Source: Thermococcus sp. 2319x1 (GTDB taxonomy: Archaea; Methanobacteriota_B; Thermococci; Thermococcales; Thermococcaceae). From it: 64,000 nt of DNA. The DNA lies in the NCBI RefSeq assembly GCF_001484685.1, contig NZ_CP012200.1, positions 986,321 through 1,050,320 of the forward strand. Direction: 5' to 3'. The notes beneath the pieces are model-generated. The model was given only the letters and a program-made list of their open reading frames with translations, had not been told where the DNA came from and did no database searches. This document shows positions 25,965 through 34,059 of this stretch, in pieces (the first letter of the stretch is position 1; every line of letters begins with the position of its first letter). Both the position numbers and the translations under genes were made by a program.

Positions 25965-26614
25965 AGGAGGTTTTAAAAGAGATTGATACAAGGATAAAAA
26001 GACTTGAAGCGGAAATAGAGCTAGCCGAGAGCAGGCTGGAATTTCTCGATAAGATAGGGGCGAGCTCCAGATATAAGCTCCTCGAAAAAAAGCAGAGAAT
26101 CAGCGAGATGTATGTGCTCTTTCTCATGCTCTGGGGGTTTATAGGGCTAATGCTCCTTCTATATCTCAAATATAGATATGCAGAGATGCTGCCATTTTCG
26201 CTAACTCCCTATATCCTCTTGATGGTGTTTTTTATCCTCTTACCCGCCGGATACTATGCAATCTCTTCCAGAAAGCCCGAAGAAGAAACCCCAATTGACT
26301 ATCTCAATAAAAGAGAAAGGATGGCACGCCTGCTTATAAATCGCTTTTACAAGCCTCTAAGAGAGGCCCTTGAAAAAAATGATAACGTCAAGCTAAAAGA
26401 GCTGGCGGACATTATAAGCACGGGAGAACTCGCCAGAGCTGCTGAAGAACTCAACGAGGGCAATCCAAAAGCCATGGCATATGCCCTTTACATCTACCTT
26501 GCCAGAGATACCGTAAGCCCCGAAGAAATCCAAGAAGCATTGGCACTCGTAAAGAACAAACCTCTAAAAATTCTGCTCTCAACACTTCTCAAGGAAAGCT
26601 CGAGCGAGCAATGA
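25961..26614 (+). CDS. Two-TM membrane protein with N-terminal coiled coil, unknown
   Basis: 217 residues. Residues 1-45 form a charged coiled coil (IDTRIKRLEAEIELAESRLE). Two membrane helices (about 50-68 and 80-100) form a hairpin, and the C-terminal 115 residues are a helical cytoplasmic domain. ATG 25961 overlaps the creatininase stop (ATGA). Function unknown; perhaps a scaffold or sensor. Confidence 0.7.
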   Translation: MKEVLKEIDTRIKRLEAEIELAESRLEFLDKIGASSRYKLLEKKQRISEMYVLFLMLWGFIGLMLLLYLKYRYAEMLPFSLTPYILLMVFFILLPAGYYAISSRKPEEETPIDYLNKRERMARLLINRFYKPLREALEKNDNVKLKELADIISTGELARAAEELNEGNPKAMAYALYIYLARDTVSPEEIQEALALVKNKPLKILLSTLLKESSSEQ

Positions 26615-26645
26615 AAGGTTTTTAAACTCAAGGGAAAAAGAAAAG

Positions 26646-26713
26646 AATGACCGATGATGGCAACAGGGTAGCTACCGAATTTGATGTGGAAGCCGTTCCA
26701 GTCTGAGGTTATT
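26646..26713 (+). ncRNA. C/D box guide sRNA candidate
   Basis: AATGACC (26646-26652) pairs with GGTTATT (26707-26713) as a 7-bp terminal stem with one G-U. Inside lie a C box ATGATGG (one mismatch), a D'-like CCGA, a C' box TTGATGT, a guide of 15 nt (GGAAGCCGTTCCAGT) and D box CTGA (26703-26706). Spacing fits archaeal C/D sRNAs. It fills the gap between two genes and overlaps the usp stop by a few bases. Targets not identified. Confidence 0.7.
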
Positions 26714-27551
26714 CACACGGCACTAACAGGACGGGAAGTTTTGAGTCCCTAACCACCCTTTCTGCCGTGCTTCCGAGCAAAAGGTCTTTTAGAACGCTCC
26801 TACCCTTCTTGCCCATAACTATGATCGAAGAATCCTTGGCCAGGGCGGTGCCTAATATAGAATGCGAGGCTATTCCCGTGAGCACCTCAGTTTTTACCGG
26901 AACGCTAAACGTCTTCGCAAATTCTGCCAGCTTTGCCTTTGCGTTTTCAATGTTCTTTTCAAGATCTTCCGGCTTTCCATAGTCCACTACGTGAATAATA
27001 ACAGCTTCTTCGATTAGCTCCTCAAACCTCTTTGCCGCATTTACAACTTTTTCAGAACATTCAGAAAAGTCCAAAGCAATCAAGGGCCTCTTGAAAATCT
27101 CTTTACAATTTGAGAGACATTTAATTTTCTCCTCTTCCCCGTCCCATTCGTATTTTACAACCAAGACAGGTTTTTTAGTCGCCCTAACAAGGTTCGAGGC
27201 AGTGCTGCCCAGGAGCATCTGCCTGAGGATGTTCTCACCTTTAGACGGCACAACAATCAAATCCACATTGTTCTCCTGAGCTATTTCAGCTATTTCCAAT
27301 GAGGGTATTCCAATTTTCACGATTGGTTCAACGTCAATTCCCTTTGCCTTTATTTCCCCGGCAAGCTTATTTAGCTCCTCCTCGTCTATTTTCATAAGCT
27401 CTATTGCCTCTATATCCGTAGCTGTGATATCAACTATGTGAACTAGGTAGAGCTTCTTAGCACCGACTTCAAACAGCTGGGGAATGCACTCCCTAAGGGC
27501 GTGCATAGAGACCTCAGAGAAGTCCGTTGGAAAGAGCACCTTTTCAAACAT
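26709..27551 (-). CDS. Tandem universal stress protein (UspA, two domains)
   Basis: 280 residues, two Usp domains (1-140 and 148-280). Each ends with the nucleotide-binding pattern: VPSKGENILRQMLLGSTASN in the first, MGKKGRSVLKDLLLGSTAER in the second. That is the ATP-binding form G-x2-G-x9-G-S/T. A role in stress signalling or as an ATP-dependent partner is inferred. Divergent from gcvT, from which it is separated by 94 bases. Confidence 0.9.
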   Translation of the reverse strand: MFEKVLFPTDFSEVSMHALRECIPQLFEVGAKKLYLVHIVDITATDIEAIELMKIDEEELNKLAGEIKAKGIDVEPIVKIGIPSLEIAEIAQENNVDLIVVPSKGENILRQMLLGSTASNLVRATKKPVLVVKYEWDGEEEKIKCLSNCKEIFKRPLIALDFSECSEKVVNAAKRFEELIEEAVIIHVVDYGKPEDLEKNIENAKAKLAEFAKTFSVPVKTEVLTGIASHSILGTALAKDSSIIVMGKKGRSVLKDLLLGSTAERVVRDSKLPVLLVPCE

Positions 27552-27645
27552 GCGACCACCAGATATATATCGTCGTGAGGGTATTTAGCTCTTTAGGAAG
27601 GAAAACATTATATTTGAAGGGGCATATTTCATGGATGGTGATACT

Positions 27646-28839
27646 ATGAAGAGGGTGCACATTTTTGACTGGCACAGGGAGCATGCAAAGAAGATTGAGG
27701 AGTTTGCAGGCTGGGAGATGCCCATCTGGTACTCGAGCATAAAGGAGGAACACCTTGCCGTCAGGAATGGAGTAGGGGTTTTTGATGTTTCCCACATGGG
27801 AGAAATCTTCTTTAGGGGGAAGGATGCGCTCAAGTTCCTTCAATACGTGACCACAAATGACATTTCCAAACCTCCTGCAATAAGCGGAACCTACAGTTTA
27901 GTCCTCAACGAGAGGGGAGCCGTGAAGGATGAAACCTTGGTTTTCAACATGGGAAACGACACTTACATGATGGTCTGTGACAGCGATGCCTTTGAGAAGC
28001 TCTACGCCTGGTTCACCTCAATTAAAGGGGCAATTGAGCAGTATACAAAGCTCGACCTTGAGATAGAGAACAAAACCTATGACATGGCCATGTTCTCGGT
28101 TCAAGGACCAAAAGCAAGGGATCTCGCCATGGATCTCTTTGGAATTGACATCAACCAGCTCTGGTGGTTCCAGGCTAAGGAAGTCGAGCTTGATGGCATA
28201 AAGATGCTCCTCTCAAGGAGCGGTTATACGGGAGAGAACGGCTTTGAGGTCTACTTTGAGGATAAGAACCCCTATCACCCGGACGAGAGCAGGCGCGGAA
28301 AGCCGGAGAAGGCCCTCTACGTGTGGGAGAAAATACTTGAGGCCGGGCAAAAGTACGGCATAAAGCCGGCCGGACTTGGTGCTAGGGACACGCTCAGACT
28401 TGAGGCCGGCTACACCCTCTACGGCAACGAGACCAAGGAGAAGCAGCTCCTAAGCACGGACATAGATGAGGTGACACCTCTGCAGGCCAACCTTGAGTTT
28501 GCAATCTTCTGGGACAAGGAGTTCATAGGCAAAGATGCTCTCCTCAAGCAGAAGGAGAGGGGCCTCCCAAGCAAGATGGTGCACTTCAAGATGGTTGATA
28601 AGGGTGTTCCAAGGGCAGGGTACAAGGTATATGCAGAGGGCAAGGAGATTGGAGAAGTTACGAGCGGAACAAGCTCACCGCTCCTTGGAGTGGGCATCGG
28701 TATAGCCTTCGTCAAGCCCGAGTACGCAAGGCCCGGAATGGAGATAGAGATCGATATAAGGGGGCAAAAGAAGAAGGCGTTAACCGTTGCCCCACCTTTC
28801 TACGACCCCAAGAAATACGGAGCATTTAGGGAGGAATGA
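27646..28839 (+). CDS. gcvT: Glycine cleavage system T protein (aminomethyltransferase)
   Basis: 397 residues from ATG 27646, preceded by GGTGATACT. N-terminal [35 protein letters not shown] and [13 protein letters not shown] are GcvT signatures. It transfers the methylene group of aminomethylated H protein to a folate or tetrahydropterin-type carrier. The archaeal protein is slightly longer than the bacterial (about 365), with an insert [18 protein letters not shown]. Other gcv genes are not in the window. Confidence 0.95.
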   Translation: MKRVHIFDWHREHAKKIEEFAGWEMPIWYSSIKEEHLAVRNGVGVFDVSHMGEIFFRGKDALKFLQYVTTNDISKPPAISGTYSLVLNERGAVKDETLVFNMGNDTYMMVCDSDAFEKLYAWFTSIKGAIEQYTKLDLEIENKTYDMAMFSVQGPKARDLAMDLFGIDINQLWWFQAKEVELDGIKMLLSRSGYTGENGFEVYFEDKNPYHPDESRRGKPEKALYVWEKILEAGQKYGIKPAGLGARDTLRLEAGYTLYGNETKEKQLLSTDIDEVTPLQANLEFAIFWDKEFIGKDALLKQKERGLPSKMVHFKMVDKGVPRAGYKVYAEGKEIGEVTSGTSSPLLGVGIGIAFVKPEYARPGMEIEIDIRGQKKKALTVAPPFYDPKKYGAFREE

Positions 28840-28868
28840 TTTTAAACCCTCCCTCCCTTTTTCCTACC

Positions 28869-29699
28869 ATGTCCCGAAAGCACGCCGTCCTCGCTATTTC
28901 CCTCTGGTCAACCGTTGCCAGCGCCTTCAAGCTCTCCCTACGCTATCTTACCCCTCTCGGGCTCCTCTTCTACGCCTCTCTGACTTCACTGATCCTCTTT
29001 GGAGTTCTTTACGCCCGCGAGTTCTCCCTTCGGAGGGAGAACCTCCGCTCGGCTTACCTTGGCCTCATAAACCCTCTAACCTATTACGCCGTCCTCTTCT
29101 CGGCCTACGACCTCCTTCCGGCTCAGGAGGCTCAAGCTTTAAACTACACCTGGCCCCTAATGCTGGTTCTCCTCTCAATCCCCCTCCTCGGAAAGAGACC
29201 CAATCCAAAAACAATCTCCGGCCTGTTTTTAGGGTTCCTTGGAGCAATAATCGTGGCCACGAAGGGAGACCTCACGAGGCTGAGCTTCTCAGACCCCTTT
29301 GGCGTCGCCCTCGGTCTCGGGAGTGCGGTGATATGGGCGTCCTACTGGCTCCTGAACCTAAGGGATGGTAGGCCTCTCATTGAGAAGATGTTCTGGAACT
29401 TCCTCTTCGGCTTCGCCTACGTATCGGTGGTTCTCTTAATCTCGGGCGAATTCATCGTTCCCCCGCTTGAGGGCCTCATCGGTGCAGTCTACGTGGGCCT
29501 CTTCGAAATGGGAATTACCTTCCTCCTCTGGTACAGAGCGGTTGAAAGCGATATGGCCTTCGCCTCGAACCTTGCCTACCTCGTCCCCTTCATGAGCCTC
29601 TTTTTTATCTCCCTGCTTGTGGGCGAGAGGATAGCCCCCGCCACCGTCCTTGGGCTGGCGATGATAGTTGGGGGCATAATCCTCGGAAGGGGATGGTAA
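28869..29699 (+). CDS. EamA/DMT-family transporter
   Basis: 276 residues from ATG 28869, ten membrane helices in two repeats of five, typical of the drug/metabolite transporter superfamily (SYWLLNLRDGRPLIEK central loop, LVPFMSLFFISLLVGERI near the end). An ATG at 28836, ATGA-coupled to gcvT, is also in frame, but the TATA-like TTTTAAACCC between them suggests a leaderless start at the later ATG. G+C is clearly above the genes at 20-26 kb. Substrate unknown. Confidence 0.85.
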   Translation: MSRKHAVLAISLWSTVASAFKLSLRYLTPLGLLFYASLTSLILFGVLYAREFSLRRENLRSAYLGLINPLTYYAVLFSAYDLLPAQEAQALNYTWPLMLVLLSIPLLGKRPNPKTISGLFLGFLGAIIVATKGDLTRLSFSDPFGVALGLGSAVIWASYWLLNLRDGRPLIEKMFWNFLFGFAYVSVVLLISGEFIVPPLEGLIGAVYVGLFEMGITFLLWYRAVESDMAFASNLAYLVPFMSLFFISLLVGERIAPATVLGLAMIVGGIILGRGW

Positions 29700-29739
29700 A
29701 GCTTTTAAATGGGGAACGGCTTAATTATGGCGGGCCAGG

Positions 29740-29817
29740 GGGGTAGTAGTTTAGCCTGGTCCAGGACACCGGCCTCCCAAGCCGGTAACCCGAGTTCAAA
29801 TTCCGGCCACCGCACCA
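29740..29817 (+). tRNA. tRNA-Gly(CCC), with mismatched acceptor and T stems (possibly a pseudo-tRNA)
   Basis: Anticodon arm CCGGC-CTCCCAA-GCCGG is intact with anticodon CCC, D arm is normal, and CCA is encoded. However, the 5' acceptor strand GGGGTAG pairs with CCACCGC at only 5 of 7 positions (2-71 and 6-67 broken). The T stem CCGAG/TCCGG has an A-C mismatch and replaces the nearly invariant G53-C61 by G-U. A TATA box (TTTTAAAT, 29703-29710) lies correctly upstream. Either a decaying gene or one damaged by an integration event at the island edge. Confidence 0.7.
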
Positions 29818-29916
29818 TCTTCTTCTCACGGACATTGCTCACACCTTCCTGCCCACGAGGAGCCTGACAGAACCTCTCCAGGGGGCCGTCTATGCGCTCG
29901 TACCCCGGAATCCCAT

Positions 29917-30246
29917 GGTTGTGACTCCTCGGCGACTTCGAGTTCACTGGAAAAACCAAGAAGTTCATAACCGAGAAGATCGAAGGCGCAAAAGCGAGAC
30001 ACATAGGGAGCGTGCAGTTCTCCATAGACGACTCGGCGATAGTGGCAAAGCTCATCGCGGAGGGGAAGAGGCTGGGGGAGATAGAGTATAACCCTCCACT
30101 ACGCGGTGCCGAAGCTGGAGGGGAGGCTTCTGCTCACGCCGGGCCTGATAGAACTCCAGAAGAGGGAACTGGGTTACACCGGGGCGGACGATGAGATAAG
30201 CGACGAGGAGCTTGAGGCGTTTTTCGAGGGGAAGGGGGAGCTTTAA
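29917..30246 (+). pseudogene. Remnant of a GC-rich gene, unknown family
   Basis: Two frames join into one coherent acidic/basic protein tail: LGDFEFTGKTKKFITEKIEG and onward to KRLGEIEYN in one frame, then LHYAVPKLEGRLLLTPGLIE to the stop after FFEGKGEL in another, with the shift near 30090. No start is visible; the 100 bases before it are unreadable as coding. G+C is much higher than the secreted-protein genes that follow, which suggests decay of an incoming gene from a GC-richer relative. I do not recognise the family. Confidence 0.5.
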
Positions 30247-30374
30247 GTCGAATCCCCCAAATTCTTTCGGATTCGTTGGGTTTCTACAGGGACATTCTCC
30301 GGGACGGCACACGATTACCCCGTTAGAGATTTATCTCCATACGACAGGCGTTGACTGTTTTTAAACCTATCGAA

Positions 30375-30446
30375 TGTGTTAAACACAACCTTAAAACGTA
30401 AGACTTATATGGCTCAATTTGTTATTACTAATGCCTCCTAAGGAGG
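30375..30446 (+). promoter_or_regulatory. Promoter region of secreted-protein copy 1 with two palindromes
   Basis: TGTGTTAAACACA (30375-30387) is a perfect 6-1-6 dyad. A TATA box CTTATATGG (30404-30412) follows, and a second perfect dyad CCTCCTAAGGAGG (30434-30446) overlaps the expected start and includes the Shine-Dalgarno sequence. Neither dyad is kept before copy 2 at 35156. Confidence 0.45.
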
Positions 30447-30453
30447 TACTACT

Positions 30454-30822
30454 ATGGGGCGTAGGATACTGTTCGGAGTCCTCTTGGTGGGAGGACTATT
30501 AATCGGCCTTGTGAATGCCGCAAGCGGTGTTTCAACCCAAAGCTGCTGGACGCCCTGGGACCACAACAGCGACGTCAGGCAGTGGGGTCAGAACGAGTGG
30601 GTGTGGGCTGGAATTCACGGACAAGTCCTTGTTTGCGACGGGAAATTCCAGAGAATCCTCACCGACACAGTTTATGGAACAGCCACGGCGAAGGGAATGG
30701 AATGGTATCGTCCCGAACACAGGGTTACTTCTTCCTATGCATATTACAAAGTAGTTTACAAAAGGTACTCTGAGACGTATTCCGGCACTGCAATAGCAGA
30801 CATACCCAATTACCGGGGGTGA
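30454..30822 (+). CDS. Small secreted protein, island copy 1
   Basis: 122 residues. A strong signal peptide (ILFGVLLVGGLLIGLVNA, cleavage near residue 22-24) leads to a mature chain of about 98 residues, rich in Trp, Tyr and Gly. It has two cysteines (SCWTPWDH and VLVCDGKF) that could form a disulfide outside the cell. Residues 1-81 are nearly identical to the copy at 35156, but the C-terminal 40 residues (YYKVVYKRYSETYSGTAIAD) are unrelated apart from a final ADIP. AAGGAGGT precedes the ATG. I know no family for it; size and export recall small bacteriocins such as the lactococcin 972 group, but I see no homology. Confidence 0.75.
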   Translation: MGRRILFGVLLVGGLLIGLVNAASGVSTQSCWTPWDHNSDVRQWGQNEWVWAGIHGQVLVCDGKFQRILTDTVYGTATAKGMEWYRPEHRVTSSYAYYKVVYKRYSETYSGTAIADIPNYRG

Positions 30823-30826
30823 ATTG

Positions 30827-31849
30827 ATGAAAAATCGCCTTCTTCTGTTCCTTTTTATTATTTCTCAGCTTGTCATACTGTCATCTTCTGCGATGTCTTC
30901 CAACTATACAACCCTTAATATAGATGGGCTTTACCTAAAATATGCGCTATTGGCTCCTAACGATACTCCGGGACATGATGTCAACATATTTGAGGTGTAT
31001 CTTCCCAGAATGCCGGAACGACCAAGGAATCTAATTCTAGAACGACTAAACGACACAAAAACGGATGAGCTCGTGTCTTTGGTTGTTCGGGGAGACGTAT
31101 TCCTGACATTTAGAATATTGAACATACAAAATGAGATCGCGCTGGTAAACACCACCCTTGAGCTCAACGATGTCTGGATTTACAACAGGCATTACCTGAA
31201 AAAGATCGTTATGTCCACCATTCTCACCCTTGATCTTAAACGTATGGAGTACGTAAATGACAATGGTTCGGCAATTGGGAGACCAACTTTTCTCGTCTTT
31301 CCCTGGGAGCTACCTCCTAAAAAAAGCCTGTTAGTAAATATGAGTGATGTCGGAAGATTAGGTGCGGTAACCCAAGACCTCGTCGTGGACAACGTATCCT
31401 ATTCCAAGTGGGTGGACGCAAAGTTAAACACATATTACCGAACTTTTGAACCTCCGTACATCTACATTTCAAGCTCACAGGTTCCTTTCTACTGGAAACT
31501 CAGTGACGGGTACTACTCGGCCACGATTTGGAATTATTACATTTATGACTTTGATATGGGAGTGCTGATAACAGGACTTTTTGATGTGACGCCTGAGTTC
31601 CTAGCCCTTGGGGTTATAAACGGTGACAGTTATGACTACCTAGCCGCAAAAAAGATGGACGAACTGCAGAAAAAGGGTATAAGGCACGAACTTTGGAATC
31701 CCGGTTTCAATCTCTATGATACAAACATTGAGTTCCCGGAGACTTCGTCAACAGCAACTCCAAACACGGGGATGAGGTACTTCTTCACGGTTTCCCTCGT
31801 CGTCCTGCTCCTCACCGCCATTTTCACCAGGAGGTGGGGAAGAGGATGA
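30827..31849 (+). CDS. Membrane-anchored secreted partner protein, island copy 1
   Basis: 340 residues from ATG 30827, 4 bases after the small secreted gene. N-terminal signal peptide (LLLFLFIISQLVILSSS), a beta-rich extracellular region with many N-glycosylation-like sites, and a C-terminal membrane anchor (YFFTVSLVVLLLTAIFTRRW) with a basic stop-transfer end. Paralog of the 35533 gene: shared GLYLKYA/GIYLTYA, EPPYIYI/MPPYIYV, DMGVLITG and the GFNLYDTNIEFP/GFNLYATNVEFP motif before the anchor. Function unknown; the fixed pairing with the small protein suggests immunity, processing or display. Confidence 0.75.
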   Translation: MKNRLLLFLFIISQLVILSSSAMSSNYTTLNIDGLYLKYALLAPNDTPGHDVNIFEVYLPRMPERPRNLILERLNDTKTDELVSLVVRGDVFLTFRILNIQNEIALVNTTLELNDVWIYNRHYLKKIVMSTILTLDLKRMEYVNDNGSAIGRPTFLVFPWELPPKKSLLVNMSDVGRLGAVTQDLVVDNVSYSKWVDAKLNTYYRTFEPPYIYISSSQVPFYWKLSDGYYSATIWNYYIYDFDMGVLITGLFDVTPEFLALGVINGDSYDYLAAKKMDELQKKGIRHELWNPGFNLYDTNIEFPETSSTATPNTGMRYFFTVSLVVLLLTAIFTRRWGRG

Positions 31850-32440
31850 AAAACGGCGGCCATCCTACCGGTGCTCATCTCAATCCCAGCCACCACGCAC
31901 CAAGCATACTCCAACCCATACTGGTTCAAAGAAGGAACCTACATCAAATATGTCACAAAAATGCCTGAACATCCAGACAGGCACGAGGTAAACGTATCTC
32001 CCGTGTGGCCACAGCTTCTTCCCAAAGGATACATACGCTAAAATAAAGGAGTCCTCCACCTTTAACCTGAGCGATATCCCACGTTTTTCATAGACGTCAG
32101 CAATCCCCCAACGAAAGGGGAGCACGTTCTCTCGCCGGCGTTTATGAAAAAACACCATTTACTAAGGGAGTATATTGTTGTAACGAACGTCTCCCTCACC
32201 TAGATGGAAGACAAAATCCTCCATACCCATTACAGAGATTTTCTGCCTCCTTATCTCTACATGGAAGGGAGAAGCAGAATACTTAATCTATGACCTAAAC
32301 ACCGGGGACGGAGTGGAAACCGTAACCCAGCTGGTCTACGATATTGACACGGGAATATTAACCTAGTTCCCACGACATGTGAAGTGATCCCCCTCTTCAC
32401 GGCCAGAATCGCCCCAAAATCCTTATCCAAAAACAAGAAA
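31850..32440 (+). pseudogene. Decayed third copy of the membrane-anchored partner
   Basis: Several frames, interrupted by stops, encode pieces clearly related to the gene at 35533: NPYWFKEGTYIKYVTKMPEH (cf. PWFRDGIYLTYAMMMP), KMEDKILHTHYRDFLPPYLY (cf. MENKVLHTHYKDFMPPYIY), and TQLVYDIDTGILT (cf. TQLVYDMDTGVLI). At least four stop codons or shifts are present and the C-terminal anchor is lost. It begins right after the copy 1 stop. Confidence 0.7.
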
Positions 32441-32522
32441 AACCAGTGAACTCTTCAACAATCGCCCCGAACTCTGTAAGTTACGCGTGGAGGTTGATTT
32501 CGTTGTGAGTGTTTTTCGGGTG

Positions 32523-32640
32523 GTGTTCTCTGATTATTGAGTAGATTTTGGATTTTTATGATCAAGATTTCCTTCTGAAAGTCTATAACAACAACCATCA
32601 AAAAAGCTAAGTAATTCTAACAGCCCGATGGGAACTAAGG
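32523..32640 (+). repeat. Diverged direct repeat, unit A
   Basis: This stretch matches 34889-34996 over its length, for example GTGTTCTCTGATTAT, TTTTATGATCAAGATT and the closing CCGATGGGAACTA. It lies after the decayed partner copy, while unit B lies before the second intact module, so the pair marks the edges of an ancestral duplication. Confidence 0.65.
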
Positions 32641-33175
32641 TTGTTTAGGACATTCATTCACGAAAATGTTGCATGGGGAGGAGACTCTGAACAACACTAG
32701 CGTCCATAGGAACGAAATTACCGCTGTGGAGTACGGATAAAACCTGAAAACCCACACGAAAACATTCGACACCGGAGCCACGGCCGAGTAGACGAACCAT
32801 ACTCTGCCCTCTCTTGCGCAGTACTCTGAATCTCTGTAGGTAGAGCATATGATCCACTCCAAAGTTGAAGAAGCCAACCAGAAAAAACCGGTGATAAGAA
32901 GGGCCACGGGATGGAAGCAATTGCTTCCAACGTAACCCCCAGAGTGCCAAAACCAGCTCGGCAATCCACCAGTGTAAAAATAAAACGGGAGAAACCTCAG
33001 CCCCGTAAAGCCTCTATCACCACCCCACGATGTCAGACACACTCCGTTCTTACACGGTGGAAGGTTTCCGCTTGGATACAAAGTCAGGGTTCCGGTTTTT
33101 GTCTTTTCCACGACCCATCAAATGGTATGGATATAATCATTAACCGAGTTCTGCCATGTGCATCATCCGACAGCA
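32641..33175 (-). other. Stretch without a convincing gene
   Basis: A minus-strand frame of 158 codons (33111-32635) is hydrophobic and unusually rich in Trp, Phe and Cys, but all three minus frames are open for long stretches here, no ribosome-binding site precedes the GTG, and codon use is erratic. It is probably decayed sequence, perhaps of a membrane protein following the three minus-strand genes upstream. Confidence 0.35.
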
Positions 33176-33664
33176 CTAAATGGGAGGTGGCAAAAGGAAA
33201 AATGTTACGAAACCCGCCAATAGACTGGAAATCCGGATCAAATGAACTCTTCCAGGTGAAGACCTCGAGACGATGATTCCCATGTAATAGTAAGACACAA
33301 CGAGAGAAACTACAAGAAGGCTTTGTTCAAGAATAACTCTGAGTGGAAGAAATTCCGGAATAAGCATATTAAAAAGCCTTAAAGCGAATGCAATCACCCC
33401 ATAAAACGCGGCGGGTCTGAAATATTTTACAGAATCTTCCGTTACAATGATATTCGACCGCAGGATCATTTTCAAAAGACCTAATGGGACAATCAAAAAC
33501 GCCATACCCCTAATCGTATAACCAACACTTGAAATTAAAAATAACAGCAGCGCTCCAGCCCACCCAGATCCAAAGCCCCACACTGTAAATGACAATATTT
33601 GGGGCAGATAAAACATCCAAGAATAAAAGGAAATTCTCAGCAATGTTCTACCAAGTTCGGACAT
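33176..33664 (-). CDS. Polytopic membrane protein, island minus-strand operon gene 3
   Basis: 162 residues with about five membrane helices (QILSFTVWGF, ALLLFLISSVGY, MAFLIVPLGLL, VIAFALRLFNML, SLLVVSLVVSYYYMG). ATG 33664 follows the previous stop directly (TAGATG). No motif recognised. Small polytopic proteins in such a position are often immunity or transport helpers, but this is inference. Confidence 0.6.
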   Translation of the reverse strand: MSELGRTLLRISFYSWMFYLPQILSFTVWGFGSGWAGALLLFLISSVGYTIRGMAFLIVPLGLLKMILRSNIIVTEDSVKYFRPAAFYGVIAFALRLFNMLIPEFLPLRVILEQSLLVVSLVVSYYYMGIIVSRSSPGRVHLIRISSLLAGFVTFFLLPPPI

Positions 33665-34054
33665 CTAATCACTCTCCACGATTTTATCAAGCCTGTAGAG
33701 GACGGGTAACACTATGAACAGGCAAAACCATCCAAGGATTGGTTTTATCCGTCCGCCAATCAAAGCCGGGAAGTACGCGAGGATAATACCAAGAGCCAAA
33801 AGCCCCACAAGCTTTGTCATGCTCTTTGTTATGCTTCTGTCTGAATTTTTTCTTTCGTAGAAGCCATTTCTAGTCTTAAATCTTTCATATACAAGAGACA
33901 GAATTAATATCACTGAAACAACGACGAAGGGAATTACCACAGCGTAAATAATTCCTTCCCCAATCTCCCAGATGTTCCATTTACCCAAGGTGGCTTCAAT
34001 CAGTCCGACAATGGCGATAAAAGAGTAAATATAGAAAAACCTCAAAAGGTTCAT
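33665..34054 (-). CDS. Four-TM membrane protein, island minus-strand operon gene 2
   Basis: 129 residues from ATG 34054, chosen because GGGGTGAG lies just before it. Four membrane helices with a basic cytoplasmic loop (RFKTRNGFYERKNSDRSITK). The gene sits between a secreted protein upstream and another membrane protein downstream with almost no spacing. No known domain. Confidence 0.6.
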   Translation of the reverse strand: MNLLRFFYIYSFIAIVGLIEATLGKWNIWEIGEGIIYAVVIPFVVVSVILILSLVYERFKTRNGFYERKNSDRSITKSMTKLVGLLALGIILAYFPALIGGRIKPILGWFCLFIVLPVLYRLDKIVESD

Positions 34055-34059
34055 AAATC

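Noticed and set aside
30052-30312. 86-codon minus-strand frame over the dead GC-rich gene
   Set aside because: It is the antisense of a coherent plus-strand remnant and is Pro/Arg-rich, as GC-rich antisense frames usually are.
32635-33111. 158-codon minus-strand frame rich in Trp, Phe and Cys
   Set aside because: All minus frames are open here, there is no ribosome-binding site, and codon use is erratic; described only as a non-gene stretch.
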